Shown: positions 27,712 to 37,910, counted from the stretch's first letter. The stretch: DNA of 64,000 nt from Dechloromonas hankyongensis (GCF_022012295.1 NZ_JAKLTN010000001.1:1116001-1180000); one strand, 5' to 3'. Numbers and translations are program-made. The notes: generated by a model from the letters alone, not told the origin.

Positions 27712-28161
27712 CTAGAACCGGCACAGCATCAGGTGTTTGCCGTCGATGCGGCCGTTGCGCAGTTCGCGGAAACCGAGATCGCGGAAACGCCGGGTCTTGG
27801 TGGCTGAAACCAATATGCGGCCGGACTTGAAGGTGCTCTGCAGCCAGTCGAGGCGGGCCTTGATCAGCGCCCGGCCGACACCCTTGCCGCGTTTGGCGGC
27901 GGAAACCGCCGACAGGTAAAGGATGTGCGTCCGCGACGCCCAGTCGGCCGCCTTGACGCCGCCGACGCCGACAATCTCGCCGTCCTCGATGGCGATGAAG
28001 AAACGCCGGTAGAACAGCGGGTCGTCGCAGCACAGCTCGCGCCGGACGCGATCCAGGTTGTAGCGTTCGGGATCGGCGAAGGCATTGACGATCAGCTTGG
28101 CGCAGGTGTCGAGCAGGGCTTCGCTGCTGGTGTCCAAGGTGTCGATGCGGAATTTGCCCAT
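27712..28161 (-). CDS. GNAT-family N-acetyltransferase
   Basis: 149 aa, a single GNAT domain. The acetyl-CoA pyrophosphate loop is AAKRGKGVGRALIKARLDWL (about 95-115), preceded by strand beta-4 residues HILYLSAVS. The C-terminus has VSATKTRRFRDLGFRELRNG, the usual position for the conserved Phe/Gly near the active site. Starts at 28161 with only a weak RBS; the 78-aa Cys-rich protein gene ends 6 bp upstream, so the two are probably co-transcribed. Substrate unknown. Confidence 0.85.
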   Translation of the reverse strand: MGKFRIDTLDTSSEALLDTCAKLIVNAFADPERYNLDRVRRELCCDDPLFYRRFFIAIEDGEIVGVGGVKAADWASRTHILYLSAVSAAKRGKGVGRALIKARLDWLQSTFKSGRILVSATKTRRFRDLGFRELRNGRIDGKHLMLCRF

Positions 28162-28167
28162 GCCGGT

Positions 28168-28407
28168 TCAGGCGCTTCCCGGGATACTGTGCCGCAGGCG
28201 CCGCGCGAATTCGGCGGTCCGGCTGGCGGCATCGCGGTTGATGACGGTCTGTTGCTGGCCGAAGGCATCGCGCTCCGGCCGGCTGCGCACCGCCGCTTCG
28301 ATACTGCGCACGCAGCGCCAGCGATGGCCCTGGCGGGTCGGGAATAGACGCATCTGGTCGAGCGGATGGTGCACACGACAGCAATAGCAGAATTTCATTT
28401 CCGGCAT
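28168..28407 (-). CDS. Small Cys-rich protein (79 aa), possible zinc-binding
   Basis: About 79 aa from the ATG at 28407, which has a GAGGAG RBS. The N-terminus MPEMKFCYCCRVHHPLDQMR has a CxxC-like pair (CYCC) followed by HH, and a third Cys occurs at GHRWRCVRS, so a small zinc ribbon is plausible but not proven. The rest is basic and helical. It is immediately upstream of the GNAT gene on the same strand. No known family was recognised. Confidence 0.6.
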   Translation of the reverse strand: MPEMKFCYCCRVHHPLDQMRLFPTRQGHRWRCVRSIEAAVRSRPERDAFGQQQTVINRDAASRTAEFARRLRHSIPGSA

Positions 28408-28561
28408 CGCAAGCTCCTCGGGGAGTGGTTCAGGGACCACGGATTCAGGATGCGGCCGTTTTGTTACGCCAGCATGACTTGGCCGGCGCGCCTGTCACGG
28501 TGCTGAAATCTGGGCTGCCTAAACTGGATGATCGGTTTCACAGGGAAAGACAAGAACGATC

Positions 28562-30394
28562 ATGTGTGTTGCGTTGGATGACGAGTTCGCAGAACTGCAG
28601 CAGATACTCGATGAGGGGCGGCTGTACCCGGTTTTCCAGCCCATCCTGGATTTTCGCGTACGGGCCATACTGGGCTACGAAGCCCTGATCCGCGGCCCGG
28701 AGGGCAGCAGCCTGGCCCGCCCGGACCAGCTGTTCGCCGCCGCGGCGCGCTACCAGATGTCGCTGCAACTCGAACATGCCTGCCGGGAGGCCAGTTTGCG
28801 GGCTTTCGCCGGCCAGCGCCTGGCCGGACGGCTGTTCCTCAACGTCACGCCGGGCTGCCTGCTGGACACGCGGCTGATGAACGGCCATACCCGCGAACTG
28901 CTCAACGAACTGGGCATCGCCGCCAACCGCATCGTGCTCGAACTGACCGAGAACGAGCAGATCACCGACATGCCGGGAATACTGGAGGCCCTGCTGCACT
29001 ACCGCGGGCGCGGTTTCCAGATCGCCATCGACGATCTCGGCGAGGGCTTCGCCAACCTGCGCCTGTGGTCGGAACTGCGCCCGGAGTTCGTCAAGATCGA
29101 CAAGCATTTCATTAATGGCATCGCCGACGACCGGATCAAGTTCCATTTCGTCCGCGCCATGCAGGACCTGGCCGAGATCGGCAATGCCTCGCTGGTTGCC
29201 GAGGGCATCGAGCGCGAGGAGGATTTCGTCTGCATCCGCGACATGGGCATCGCCTGCGGCCAGGGCTACTTCATCGCCTACCCGGAGGCCTATCCGGTTC
29301 GCCTGCTGCCGCGGCGCACGGTGTCGGCGCTGGACCAGCAATCGCTGGCGCTGTCGCCGATGACCGGCGGGCCGGGCAAGCTGCCGACGGCGCGCACCCT
29401 GCTCAAGATGATCGAACCGGTGCATATGCACGCCAGCAATGCCGAGGTGATCGACCGCTTCGAAGCCGATCCGTCGCTCGACGTGCTGCCCGTCGTGCAG
29501 GGCACCCAGCCGGTCGGCATGATCAACCGGCACAGCATGATCGACCGTTTTGCCCGGCCCTTCCGGCGCGAGCTGTTCGGCCGCAAGAGCTGCGAGCTGT
29601 TCATGGACCACGCGCCGCTGATCGTCGACCAGCATGCCACTATCCAGGAACTGGCCATGATGCTGTCGCTGGCGCCCAAGCACTACCTGCTCGACGGTTT
29701 CATCGTCACCGGCGAGGGGCAGTACATGGGGGTGGGCAGCAGCCACGACCTGATGGGGACGATTACCGAAATGCAGATCAGCGCTGCGCGTTACGCCAAT
29801 CCGCTGACCCAGTTGCCGGGCAACGTGCCGATCAACGAGCACGTCGACCGCATGCTGGCGGCGGGCAGCCCCTTCGTCGCCGTCTATGTCGATATCGACG
29901 ATTTCAAGCCCTTTAACGACACCTTCGGCTACCGGCGCGGCGACGACGTGATCCAGACCCTGGCCCGCCTGCTGTGCGAGCAGGTCGATGAGCGGCTGGA
30001 TTTCGTCGGCCATATCGGCGGCGACGATTTCTTCATCATCTTCCGCAGTGCCGACTGGGAGATGCGCTGCTGGGAGACCATTTCCCGCTTTGCCGAGGCG
30101 GTCGCCAACCTGCTCGGTATCGACGAACGCCTGCGCGGTGGCTACATGGCCGAGAATCGGCGTGGGGAGCTGAGCTTCCAGCCGGCGCCCACCCTGTCGC
30201 TGGGCGCCGTGCGGGTCGGCCCGGGCGAATGCGAATCGCATCGCGAGGTGGCCGCCGCTGCGTCGGCTGCGAAGAAACAGGCCAAGAAGCGCGCCCGGAC
30301 GGCAGGAACCGAGCCGGCGGGCGGCAGCCTGTTCATCGAGCGGCGGCGGATCGGCGCCGGTGAACTGGCGGTTTGCCGGTCGAGCCTGAATTGA
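28562..30394 (+). CDS. EAL-CBS-GGDDF c-di-GMP protein
   Basis: 610 aa. The EAL domain is N-terminal (about 10-245) with GYEALIRG (Glu40), ELTENEQ and IDDLGEGFANL, so phosphodiesterase residues look intact. A CBS pair covers about 275-405 (VIDRFEADPSLDVLPVVQG, ELFMDHAPLIVDQHATIQEL). The C-terminal GGDEF-like domain (about 410-560) has HIGGDDFFIIF, with Asp replacing the Glu of GGDEF, so cyclase activity is doubtful and it may instead be a GTP-binding or regulatory module. The tail is Lys/Arg-rich. Single gene with its own promoter region. Confidence 0.92.
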   Translation: MCVALDDEFAELQQILDEGRLYPVFQPILDFRVRAILGYEALIRGPEGSSLARPDQLFAAAARYQMSLQLEHACREASLRAFAGQRLAGRLFLNVTPGCLLDTRLMNGHTRELLNELGIAANRIVLELTENEQITDMPGILEALLHYRGRGFQIAIDDLGEGFANLRLWSELRPEFVKIDKHFINGIADDRIKFHFVRAMQDLAEIGNASLVAEGIEREEDFVCIRDMGIACGQGYFIAYPEAYPVRLLPRRTVSALDQQSLALSPMTGGPGKLPTARTLLKMIEPVHMHASNAEVIDRFEADPSLDVLPVVQGTQPVGMINRHSMIDRFARPFRRELFGRKSCELFMDHAPLIVDQHATIQELAMMLSLAPKHYLLDGFIVTGEGQYMGVGSSHDLMGTITEMQISAARYANPLTQLPGNVPINEHVDRMLAAGSPFVAVYVDIDDFKPFNDTFGYRRGDDVIQTLARLLCEQVDERLDFVGHIGGDDFFIIFRSADWEMRCWETISRFAEAVANLLGIDERLRGGYMAENRRGELSFQPAPTLSLGAVRVGPGECESHREVAAAASAAKKQAKKRARTAGTEPAGGSLFIERRRIGAGELAVCRSSLN

Positions 30395-30544
30395 GACAGC
30401 GGCTCGCGGCGCTTCGAGCGGAATCGGGATGCTCGAAATCGACGTTCCGATTTAAGCGAAGTATTGCTCCCGGTTTGGGCGATTCGCTTTCGGGTGAACT
30501 CGGCTACGATGTCCTCACCTTCTGCTCACAGGAAAGATCGGGAC

Positions 30545-30736
30545 ATGAAAGTGAAGTCTTCCATCGAACGCGGTGCCAACTATCTTTGCGTCAAGCTGGG
30601 TGAGGTCGTTACGGCCATTGAACAGATCGGAGTCGTCAAGGGCTTGCCCATGTGGGAAGTGGAACGCCGTATCAGCGAAGGAAGCCGAAAGCGCATCATC
30701 GTTTCGGCCCGCACCTTGACCCCCCTTAAGACCTGA
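30545..30736 (+). CDS. Small conserved-looking protein (63 aa), unknown
   Basis: 63 aa from the ATG at 30545 (MKVKSSIERGANYLCVKLGE), preceded at some distance by AGGAAAG. The sequence is coherent and helical (GEVVTAIEQIGVVKG, MWEVERRISEGSRKR), unlike shadow frames, and codon use is typical of its neighbours. No family recognised. It is convergent with phoR, whose stop is 7 bp away. Confidence 0.55.
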   Translation: MKVKSSIERGANYLCVKLGEVVTAIEQIGVVKGLPMWEVERRISEGSRKRIIVSARTLTPLKT

Positions 30737-30743
30737 TTACACC

Positions 30744-32036
30744 CTAGCCATTGGCTACCCGGCTGGCCGGGAAGCGCGCCGCGAAGCGGCTGCCGACGCC
30801 CAGTTCGCTCTTGATGTCGAGCTGGGCCTGGTGGCGGTTCAGCGAATGCTTGACGATGGCCAGACCGAGGCCGGTGCCGCCCGAGTCGCGCGAACGGCCG
30901 CGATCGACGCGGTAGAAACGTTCGGTGAGCCGCGGGATGTGCTTGGGATCGATGCCCGGGCCGGTGTCCTGCACGGCGAATTCGGCGCCCTGCGGCGAGG
31001 TCTGCCAGTGCAGGGTGATCTTGCCGCCGGCCGGCGTATAGCGCACGGCATTGGTGACCAGGTTGGCCAGGGCGCTGATCAGTTCCGGCTCGGAACCGCG
31101 CAGGTCGCCGCGGCCGTCGCTTTCGACGACGATGTTGTGGCGGCCGCCGGACAGGGCTTCGGCATCGCGGCGCAGCTTGTCGATCAGGCTGGCCATGTCG
31201 ACCACGTCGTTGTCGGGCGGCGGTGCCGATTCGATCGACGACAGGGTCAACAGGTCCTGCACGATGGACTGCATGCGGCGCGACTGGTCGGCCATCATGC
31301 CCAGGTAGCGCCGTCGCTCGTCGTCGTCGAGGTCGATTTCCTGCATCGTCTCCAGAAAGCCGGCCAGCACGGTGAGCGGCGTGCGCAATTCGTGCGAAAC
31401 GTTGGCGACGAAATCGCGGCGCGTCTGGTCGAGGCGGTCGGCCTGCGTGACGTCCTTGATCTGCATGAGCCGGCGGTTACCGGCGTAGGGAATGACGTGG
31501 ATGGCGTAGACGCGATCCTTGTAGCGTTCGGGGCGTAGCGTGAGCGGCCGCGAGAAGTCGCCGGCTTCAAGATAGGCGACGAATTCCGGCTGGCGAACCA
31601 GGTTGACGATGGACTGCCCGCGGTCGGTCGCCACCTTCAGGCCGAGCTGGGTTTCCGCCGTGGTGTTGCAGAACATGATGTGGTTCTGGGTGTCGAGCAG
31701 CACGACGCCGTCGGTCAGCGCCTGGCCGGCGGCGATCAGCATGGCGATTTCCTGGTCGCGGCGGGCGATCTGGTCGCGCAGGTCCTTCTCGTGCCGGTAC
31801 AGGCGGCCGAAGATGTTGTCCCATTCCCCTTCGCCTTCCAGGCTGGCGTCGACCAGCGGTTGCCGCGACCAGCGGTCGAGGCGGGCGAAGTTGCGGAAAT
31901 GGAAGATCATCTGCAGGGCGAGGCCGAGACAGAAGGTCGACCAGCCGGCCCAGTGGGCGACGAAATGGCCGACCGGGACGGCCACGGCGGCCGCCAGCAG
32001 GGCCAGCAGGACGGCCCTGATCACTTGAGAAGTCAC
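30744..32036 (-). CDS. phoR: Phosphate regulon sensor histidine kinase PhoR
   Basis: 430 aa. Two N-terminal membrane helices (AVLLALLAAAVAVPVGHFVA and WSTFCLGLALQMIFHF), a short linker, a PAS domain (about 95-190, LTDGVVLLDTQNHIMFCN), the HisKA motif with phospho-His (FVANVSHELRTPLTVLAGFL) and a HATPase domain (NLVTNAVRYTP, DTGPGIDPKHIPRLTERFYR, GGTGLGLAIVKH). PhoR lacks a large periplasmic domain and senses phosphate through PstSCAB-PhoU. GTG start 5 bp after phoB. Last gene of the pst-pho run. Confidence 0.96.
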   Translation of the reverse strand: MTSQVIRAVLLALLAAAVAVPVGHFVAHWAGWSTFCLGLALQMIFHFRNFARLDRWSRQPLVDASLEGEGEWDNIFGRLYRHEKDLRDQIARRDQEIAMLIAAGQALTDGVVLLDTQNHIMFCNTTAETQLGLKVATDRGQSIVNLVRQPEFVAYLEAGDFSRPLTLRPERYKDRVYAIHVIPYAGNRRLMQIKDVTQADRLDQTRRDFVANVSHELRTPLTVLAGFLETMQEIDLDDDERRRYLGMMADQSRRMQSIVQDLLTLSSIESAPPPDNDVVDMASLIDKLRRDAEALSGGRHNIVVESDGRGDLRGSEPELISALANLVTNAVRYTPAGGKITLHWQTSPQGAEFAVQDTGPGIDPKHIPRLTERFYRVDRGRSRDSGGTGLGLAIVKHSLNRHQAQLDIKSELGVGSRFAARFPASRVANG

Positions 32037-32041
32037 CCTGG

Positions 32042-32728
32042 TCAGGCTCCCCGGAAGCGGTAACCGGTACCGCGCACGGTTTCCACCCGTTCGTGGTGAC
32101 CGGATGTTTCCAGCGCGGCGCGCAGGCGGCGGATATGCACATCCACCGTCCGTTCCTCGATGAAGACATGGTCTCCCCAGACCTCGTCGAGCAACTGGGC
32201 GCGAGTGTATACCCGCTCGGCGTGGGTCATGAAGAAGAACAGCAGACGGAATTCGGTCGGCCCCAGCTCGATCGGCTGGCCGGCGGCCAGTACGCGATGG
32301 GTCGCCGGATTGAGCGACAGGTTGCCGACCTCGACCGCTTCGCCAGCCAGGTGCGGGGCGCGGCGGCGCAGCACGGCGCGGACGCGGGCGACCATTTCCT
32401 TGGGCGAGAACGGCTTGGTGATGTAGTCGTCGGCCCCGGCTTCCAGTCCCTGCACCTTGTCCTCTTCATGGACGCGGGCGGTGAGCATGATGATCGGCAG
32501 TTCGCGCGTCCGTTCGTCGGCACGGATCTTCTTGGCCAGCGCGACGCCGGACTGGCCGGGCAGCATCCAGTCGAGGATGACCAGGTCGGGCAGGGCGGCG
32601 CGAATGGCCGATTCGGCCTCTTCGGCGCTGCCGGCGCGGACGACCAGGAAGCCGGCGTGCTTGAGGTTGATGGCCACCAGTTCCTGGATGGCCGGTTCGT
32701 CCTCAACGACCAGTATCGTCGGTGTCAC
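32042..32728 (-). CDS. phoB: Phosphate regulon response regulator PhoB
   Basis: 228 aa, receiver plus OmpR-type winged helix. Phospho-acceptor Asp in VILDWMLPGQSGVALA, acidic pair VVEDEP, Thr in IMLTAR, Lys in ITKPFSPKEM. The DNA-binding domain (about 130-228) ends VDVHIRRLRAAL and ETVRGTGYRFRG. GTG start overlapping the phoU stop by 4 bp. It should bind Pho boxes such as those at 37256, 45253 and 49443 in this window. Confidence 0.97.
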   Translation of the reverse strand: MTPTILVVEDEPAIQELVAINLKHAGFLVVRAGSAEEAESAIRAALPDLVILDWMLPGQSGVALAKKIRADERTRELPIIMLTARVHEEDKVQGLEAGADDYITKPFSPKEMVARVRAVLRRRAPHLAGEAVEVGNLSLNPATHRVLAAGQPIELGPTEFRLLFFFMTHAERVYTRAQLLDEVWGDHVFIEERTVDVHIRRLRAALETSGHHERVETVRGTGYRFRGA

Positions 32729-33414
32729 TTGGTCGGCTCCTTGATGTGGCGGATGTCGCGGCCTTCGACGACGAAGACCACCTGCTCGGCGACGTTCTTC
32801 GCATGGTCGCCGATGCGCTCGATGGCCCGGGCGATGTTGATGATCTCGATCGAGGTCGTGATGGTGCGCGGATCTTCCATCATGTGGGTGATCAACTGGC
32901 GGATGATCGACTTGAATTCGGTATCGACATCGCTGTCGGCCTTGATCACGGCCTGGGCCAGTGCGACATCGAGGCGGGCGAAGGCGTCGAGCGACTGGCG
33001 CACCAGGTTGAGCGCCGCTTCGGCCAGGTGGCGGATGCCGATGCCGTACTGGGAAGGCATGTGGCCGGCCTCGTAGATGCGGCGCACGCCCTTGGCGATT
33101 TTCTTGGCTTCGTCGCCGGCGCGTTCCAGGTCGGTGACGATCTTGCTGATGCCGAGCACCAGGCGCAGGTCGGAGGCAGTCGGCTGGCGCTTGGCGATGA
33201 TATGCGCGCAGTCGTCGTCGATGGCCTTTTCCAGGTCGTTGATCTTGCGGTCGGCCTCGACGATGCTCTTGACGCTGGCCACTTCGCCCGAACTGTAGGC
33301 TTCGATGCCGGCGGAAACCTGGGTTTCCACCATGCCGCCCATCTGCAGCACGTGGGTGCGCAGGCGGCTCAGTTCCTCGTCGAACTGGCTGGAGAGGTGT
33401 TGGCTTTCGTTCAT
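32725..33414 (-). CDS. phoU: Phosphate transport regulator PhoU
   Basis: 229 aa, two three-helix bundles with the PhoU metal-binding motifs (EADRKINDLEKAID, DLERAGDEAKKIAKGVRRI, AIERIGDHAKNVAEQVVF). PhoU couples PstSCAB to PhoR and represses the regulon in phosphate-replete cells. RBS is GGGAGACCGAC. It is 11 bp after pstB and overlaps phoB. Confidence 0.97.
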   Translation of the reverse strand: MNESQHLSSQFDEELSRLRTHVLQMGGMVETQVSAGIEAYSSGEVASVKSIVEADRKINDLEKAIDDDCAHIIAKRQPTASDLRLVLGISKIVTDLERAGDEAKKIAKGVRRIYEAGHMPSQYGIGIRHLAEAALNLVRQSLDAFARLDVALAQAVIKADSDVDTEFKSIIRQLITHMMEDPRTITTSIEIINIARAIERIGDHAKNVAEQVVFVVEGRDIRHIKEPTK

Positions 33415-33425
33415 GTCGGTCTCCC

Positions 33426-34205
33426 TTAGCCCATACGGCCGGTGATGTAGTCTTCGGTGCGCTTGTCGTTCGGCTTGATGAAGATCTCGTCGGTCTTGCC
33501 GAATTCGATCATCTCGCCCAGGTACATGTAGGCGGTGTAATCCGAGACGCGGGCCGCCTGCTGCATGTTGTGGGTAACGATCAGGATGGTGACGCGCTTT
33601 TTCAGTTCATGCACCAGCTCCTCGATGGCGCCGGTGGCGATCGGGTCGAGCGCCGAGGTCGGCTCGTCGAAAAGCAACAGTTCGGGATCGGTGGCCAGGG
33701 CGCGGGCGATGCACAGACGCTGCTGCTGGCCGCCGGACAGGTTGGAAGCGAGGTCTTGCAGGCGATCCTTCACTTCGTCCCACAGGGCGCCGCCCTTCAA
33801 GGCGTGCTCGACCTTGTCGTCGAGGACGCGCTTGTTGTTCTCGCCACGCACGCGCAGGCCGTAGGCGACGTTTTCGTAAATCGACTTGGGGAAGGGGTTG
33901 GGCTTCTGGAAGACCATGCCGACGCGCATGCGCACTTCGATCGGATCGACTTCCGGCGACAGCAGGTTGGTGTTGTCCGGGTAGAAGCGGATCTCGCCCT
34001 CGTAGCGGTTGCCCGGGTAGAGGTCGTGCATGCGGTTGAAGCTGCGCAGGTAGGTCGATTTGCCGCAACCGGAAGGACCGATCAGGGCGGTGACCTTCTT
34101 GTCGTAGATCGGCATGTTGATGTTCTTGAGGGCCTTCGCTTCGCCGTAGAAGAAGTTCAGGTTGCGGGCTTCGGCCTTCAGGCTGGGATGGTCATGAATC
34201 TGCAT
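33426..34205 (-). CDS. pstB: Phosphate ABC transporter ATP-binding protein PstB
   Basis: 259 aa from the ATG at 34205 (TGGAG RBS); an upstream in-frame start at 34253 would overlap pstA. Walker A is [23 protein letters not shown] signature [16 protein letters not shown], Walker [14 protein letters not shown], and the H-loop [13 protein letters not shown]. It is the cytoplasmic ATPase of the phosphate importer with PstC and PstA. Confidence 0.98.
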   Translation of the reverse strand: MQIHDHPSLKAEARNLNFFYGEAKALKNINMPIYDKKVTALIGPSGCGKSTYLRSFNRMHDLYPGNRYEGEIRFYPDNTNLLSPEVDPIEVRMRVGMVFQKPNPFPKSIYENVAYGLRVRGENNKRVLDDKVEHALKGGALWDEVKDRLQDLASNLSGGQQQRLCIARALATDPELLLFDEPTSALDPIATGAIEELVHELKKRVTILIVTHNMQQAARVSDYTAYMYLGEMIEFGKTDEIFIKPNDKRTEDYITGRMG

Positions 34206-34246
34206 GGTGACTCCAGGTCGGTATTCGGTTCGGGCAAGCGCAGGGC

Positions 34247-35185
34247 TTACCACTTGATGTTCTTGCGCATCTTGTAGCGCAGCCAGATGGCGATGCCGTT
34301 CATGGTCAGCACCATGACCATCAGCACGAAGCCGGCGGCGGCGGCATTGATCTCAAAGGCCGGGTCGGGGCGCGAGGTCCAGTTGAAGATCTGGATCGGC
34401 ATGACGGTAAAGGGCGAGGTCAGCCAGTCGAACAGGCCGGCGGTGACGCCCGGGCTGACCTCGGTGAAGGGCACCGGCGGTAGGAAGGCGATGAAGGTCA
34501 GGGCGCCGATGGTGATGATCGGCGCCGTTTCGCCGATGGCGCGGGCGAGGCCGATGATGACGCCGGTCAGGATGCCGGGCATGGCGTAGGGGATGATGTG
34601 GTAGCGGCAGGTCTGCCAGCGCGTCGCGCCGACCGCCATCGAGCCCTCGCGGATCATCGCCGGGATGGCGCGGATCGCTTCGCGGGTGGAGACGATGACG
34701 ATGGGCAGGATGAGCAGCGCGAGGGTCAGGCCGGCGGTCAGGATGCTCTGGCCGAAGCCGAAGGCATAGACGAAGATGCCGAGCGACAGCAGGCCATAGA
34801 CGATGGACGGCACGGCGGCCAGGTTGGTGATGTTGATCTCGATGACTTCGGTGATCCAGTTGCGCTTGGCGTATTCCTCGAGATAGACGCCGGCGGCGAC
34901 GCCGAGCGGCACGGCGGCGAAGGCGGTGACCAGCATGACCAGCAGCGAGCCGACCCAGGCCGACAGGATGCCGGCCTGCGTGGCGCGCCGCGAGGCGAAG
35001 TTCATGAAGAAGTCGAGGTTCAGGCGCTCGGCGCCGCGCATCACCATGTCGGAAACGAGCAGGAAGATGACCAGCAGGCCGATGCCCAGGAAGAGGATGC
35101 CGATGGCCTGGAACAGCGTGTCGCGGAACTTGCCGCGGGCGATCAGGGCGCGGACCTGTTCGGTCGTCAAAGTGGGATGTTGCAT
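34247..35185 (-). CDS. pstA: Phosphate ABC transporter permease PstA
   Basis: 312 aa, six membrane segments. The EAA-type loop is [22 protein letters not shown] followed by [14 protein letters not shown], which are permease signatures. It lies 1 bp after the pstC stop. A longer N-terminus than E. coli PstA (about 296) is visible but ordinary in this group. Confidence 0.96.
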   Translation of the reverse strand: MQHPTLTTEQVRALIARGKFRDTLFQAIGILFLGIGLLVIFLLVSDMVMRGAERLNLDFFMNFASRRATQAGILSAWVGSLLVMLVTAFAAVPLGVAAGVYLEEYAKRNWITEVIEINITNLAAVPSIVYGLLSLGIFVYAFGFGQSILTAGLTLALLILPIVIVSTREAIRAIPAMIREGSMAVGATRWQTCRYHIIPYAMPGILTGVIIGLARAIGETAPIITIGALTFIAFLPPVPFTEVSPGVTAGLFDWLTSPFTVMPIQIFNWTSRPDPAFEINAAAAGFVLMVMVLTMNGIAIWLRYKMRKNIKW

Positions 35186-35186
35186 G

Positions 35187-36137
35187 TCAGTAGTTCTCCC
35201 GGAACTTCTTGCGCAGCCATTGGCCGAGGATGTTGAAGCAGAGGGTGATCAGGATCAGGGTCAGGCCGGCGGCGAAGATGGTCTGGTAGCCGATCGAGCC
35301 GTGCGGTAGGTCGCCCAGCGCCACCTGCACGATGTAGGAAGTGATGGTGGCGGCCGGTTCGGCCGGGTTCCAGGTCAGGTTCGGCTGCATGCCGGCGGCC
35401 ACGGCGAGGATCATCGTTTCGCCGACGGCGCGCGAGATGGCCAGGATGTACGAGGCGGCGAGGCCGGAGAACGCGGCCGGGACGACGACGTGGATGGCGG
35501 TGTACAGCTTGGTTCCGCCCATGGCGTAGGAGCCTTCGCGCAGCGACATCGGCACGGCGCGCATGGCGTCCTCGGACAGCGAGGCGATGTAGGGCACGAT
35601 CATGATGCCCATGACCAGGCCGGCGGAGAGCAGCGAGAAGCCCGGCAGCTCCGGGAAAACCTTCTGCAGCAGCGGGGTGACCATGAGTAGCGCGAAGTAG
35701 CCGAAGACGATGGTCGGGATGCCGCCGAGCAATTCGAGAACCGGCTTGGCGACTTCACGGACCTTGGGAACGGCAAATTCGGACAGGTAGATGGCGATCA
35801 CGGTGCCCATCGGAATGGCGACGGCGAGCGCGACGGCGGAGGACACGACGGTGCCGGAGACGAGGACCATGATGCCGAAGTGGGCATCGTCGAACAGCGG
35901 GGTCCACTGGGTGTCGGTCAGAAAGTCGACGATGCTGACGTTCTGGAAGAAATGGATGGACTCGGAAACGAGCACATAGACGATGCCGATGGTGGTCAGC
36001 ACCGAGACGGCCGCGGCGCCAAACAGCAGGGCCTCGATCAGGCGCTCGCTGGCGTGGCGCATGGCGTTTTTCGCCAGGCGGTCGCTGACCGTGGGCAGGT
36101 CAGTGGTTTTATCTAGGGACATGGTGGTGGTATTCAC
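35187..36137 (-). CDS. pstC: Phosphate ABC transporter permease PstC
   Basis: 316 aa with a GTG start at 36137 (AGGA 11 bp upstream); the alternative ATG at 36122 is equally possible. Membrane segments begin LIEALLFGAAAVSVLTTIGI, and the loop EDAMRAVPMSLREGSYAMGG plus SRAVGETMILAVAAG are the conserved PstC elements. The 65-bp gap from pstS contains a terminator-like palindrome (36158-36185), so pstCAB expression probably relies on read-through. Confidence 0.95.
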   Translation of the reverse strand: MNTTTMSLDKTTDLPTVSDRLAKNAMRHASERLIEALLFGAAAVSVLTTIGIVYVLVSESIHFFQNVSIVDFLTDTQWTPLFDDAHFGIMVLVSGTVVSSAVALAVAIPMGTVIAIYLSEFAVPKVREVAKPVLELLGGIPTIVFGYFALLMVTPLLQKVFPELPGFSLLSAGLVMGIMIVPYIASLSEDAMRAVPMSLREGSYAMGGTKLYTAIHVVVPAAFSGLAASYILAISRAVGETMILAVAAGMQPNLTWNPAEPAATITSYIVQVALGDLPHGSIGYQTIFAAGLTLILITLCFNILGQWLRKKFRENY

Positions 36138-36157
36138 TCGGATATCGTCCTGTGAAA

Positions 36158-36185
36158 AAGCCCGACCCCGGCCGGGGTCGGGCTT
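36158..36185 (-). terminator. Strong palindrome between pstS and pstC
   Basis: A perfect 28-bp palindrome (14-bp arm AAGCCCGACCCCGG and its complement) with a T-run after it on the minus strand. This should terminate most pstS transcripts and yield far more binding protein than permease, as in many pst operons. Confidence 0.9.
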
Positions 36186-36202
36186 CTGGTTCGCTCGGGC
36201 GC

Positions 36203-37201
<999 letters not shown>

Positions 37202-37250
37202 GGGGTAACTCCTGCACGGTTGGGTTTTGTGATGTGTGCAGGTTATCCGC

Positions 37251-37286
37251 CGTTTGTTACAGCCGGATGACAGGCTGTAACAAACG
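37251..37286 (-). terminator. 14-bp inverted repeat overlapping the pstS Pho box
   Basis: Arms CGTTTGTTACAGCC (37251-37264) and GGCTGTAACAAACG (37273-37286) are exact complements with an 8-bp loop, 13 bp past the stop of the histone-H1-like gene. It probably terminates that gene while the same bases carry the PhoB site; a shared-use element. Confidence 0.6.
37256..37273 (-). promoter_or_regulatory. Pho box before pstS
   Basis: On the minus strand, CTGTCATCCGGCTGTAAC: two 7-mers (CTGTCAT and CTGTAAC) separated by 4 bp, the classic PhoB repeat. Ten bp further is TAACCT (37245-37240) as -10 element, then about 39 bp to the start codon. Confidence 0.9.
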
Positions 37287-37298
37287 GGATTTATAGGC

Positions 37299-37910
37299 TT
37301 ACTTGTTCGGGCGCCCCGTCTTGATGCGCTCGACGCGGCCCATCACGGCCTTCAGTTCGCTGTCGTTGAGCGCGGCGAGCAGGGCGATGCCGCAGCGCAG
37401 CAGTTCGCTCTTCTTGACCTCGCTGCCCAGCGCGGTGAGGCGCTTCTTCAATTCGCCGATGCGGGCGTATTCGGATTCCGGCATGGCGTAGCTGTCGCGC
37501 ACCAACTTGACCTTCTTCGCCTTGGGGGCCTTTTCCGGCTTGGCGGCTTTTGCGGCCTTCGCGGACTTCGGTGTTTCCTGCTTCATCACCTTGGGCTGGT
37601 CGTACTTGATCGCCTGCGCCTTGGCCAGCGCATCGGCCAGCACTTTCTGGTGCTTGGCCACGGTCTGTTCGACTTCACTCGGCTGGCGCGGAGCGCGCGG
37701 TTTTTTAGGGGCGCTGGCGGCGCTGGTCTTGGCCTGGTTCGGTGCGGGGGGCGTGGCCGCTGGCGCCGGGGTCCGGGTGGCGGGCTTGGTTGTGGCTTCG
37801 GCGGCTGCCGCCTTGGCGGCAGGCTTCGGCGCGGTACGCGGCACCAGTTTTTTCGGCGTGCGCGTGGTGCTGGCCGGCTTGGCGGCCAACTTTTGCGTCT
37901 TGTCGGTCAT
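37299..37910 (-). CDS. Basic Lys/Ala-rich protein with a small C-terminal domain (histone-H1-like)
   Basis: 203 aa. Residues 1-75 and 110-135 are Lys/Ala/Pro-rich repeats (AAKPA, KPAAK, SAKAAKAAKPEKAPKAKK) of the kind found in bacterial H1-like DNA-binding proteins. The C-terminal 70 residues (KLVRDSYAMPESEYARIGEL to LKAVMGRVERIKTGR) form a compact helical domain containing KKSELLRCGIALLAALND, typical of small DNA-binding or regulatory modules in this group. No precise function. It is upstream of pstS on the same strand and divergent from rpiA. Confidence 0.72.
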   Translation of the reverse strand: MTDKTQKLAAKPASTTRTPKKLVPRTAPKPAAKAAAAEATTKPATRTPAPAATPPAPNQAKTSAASAPKKPRAPRQPSEVEQTVAKHQKVLADALAKAQAIKYDQPKVMKQETPKSAKAAKAAKPEKAPKAKKVKLVRDSYAMPESEYARIGELKKRLTALGSEVKKSELLRCGIALLAALNDSELKAVMGRVERIKTGRPNK

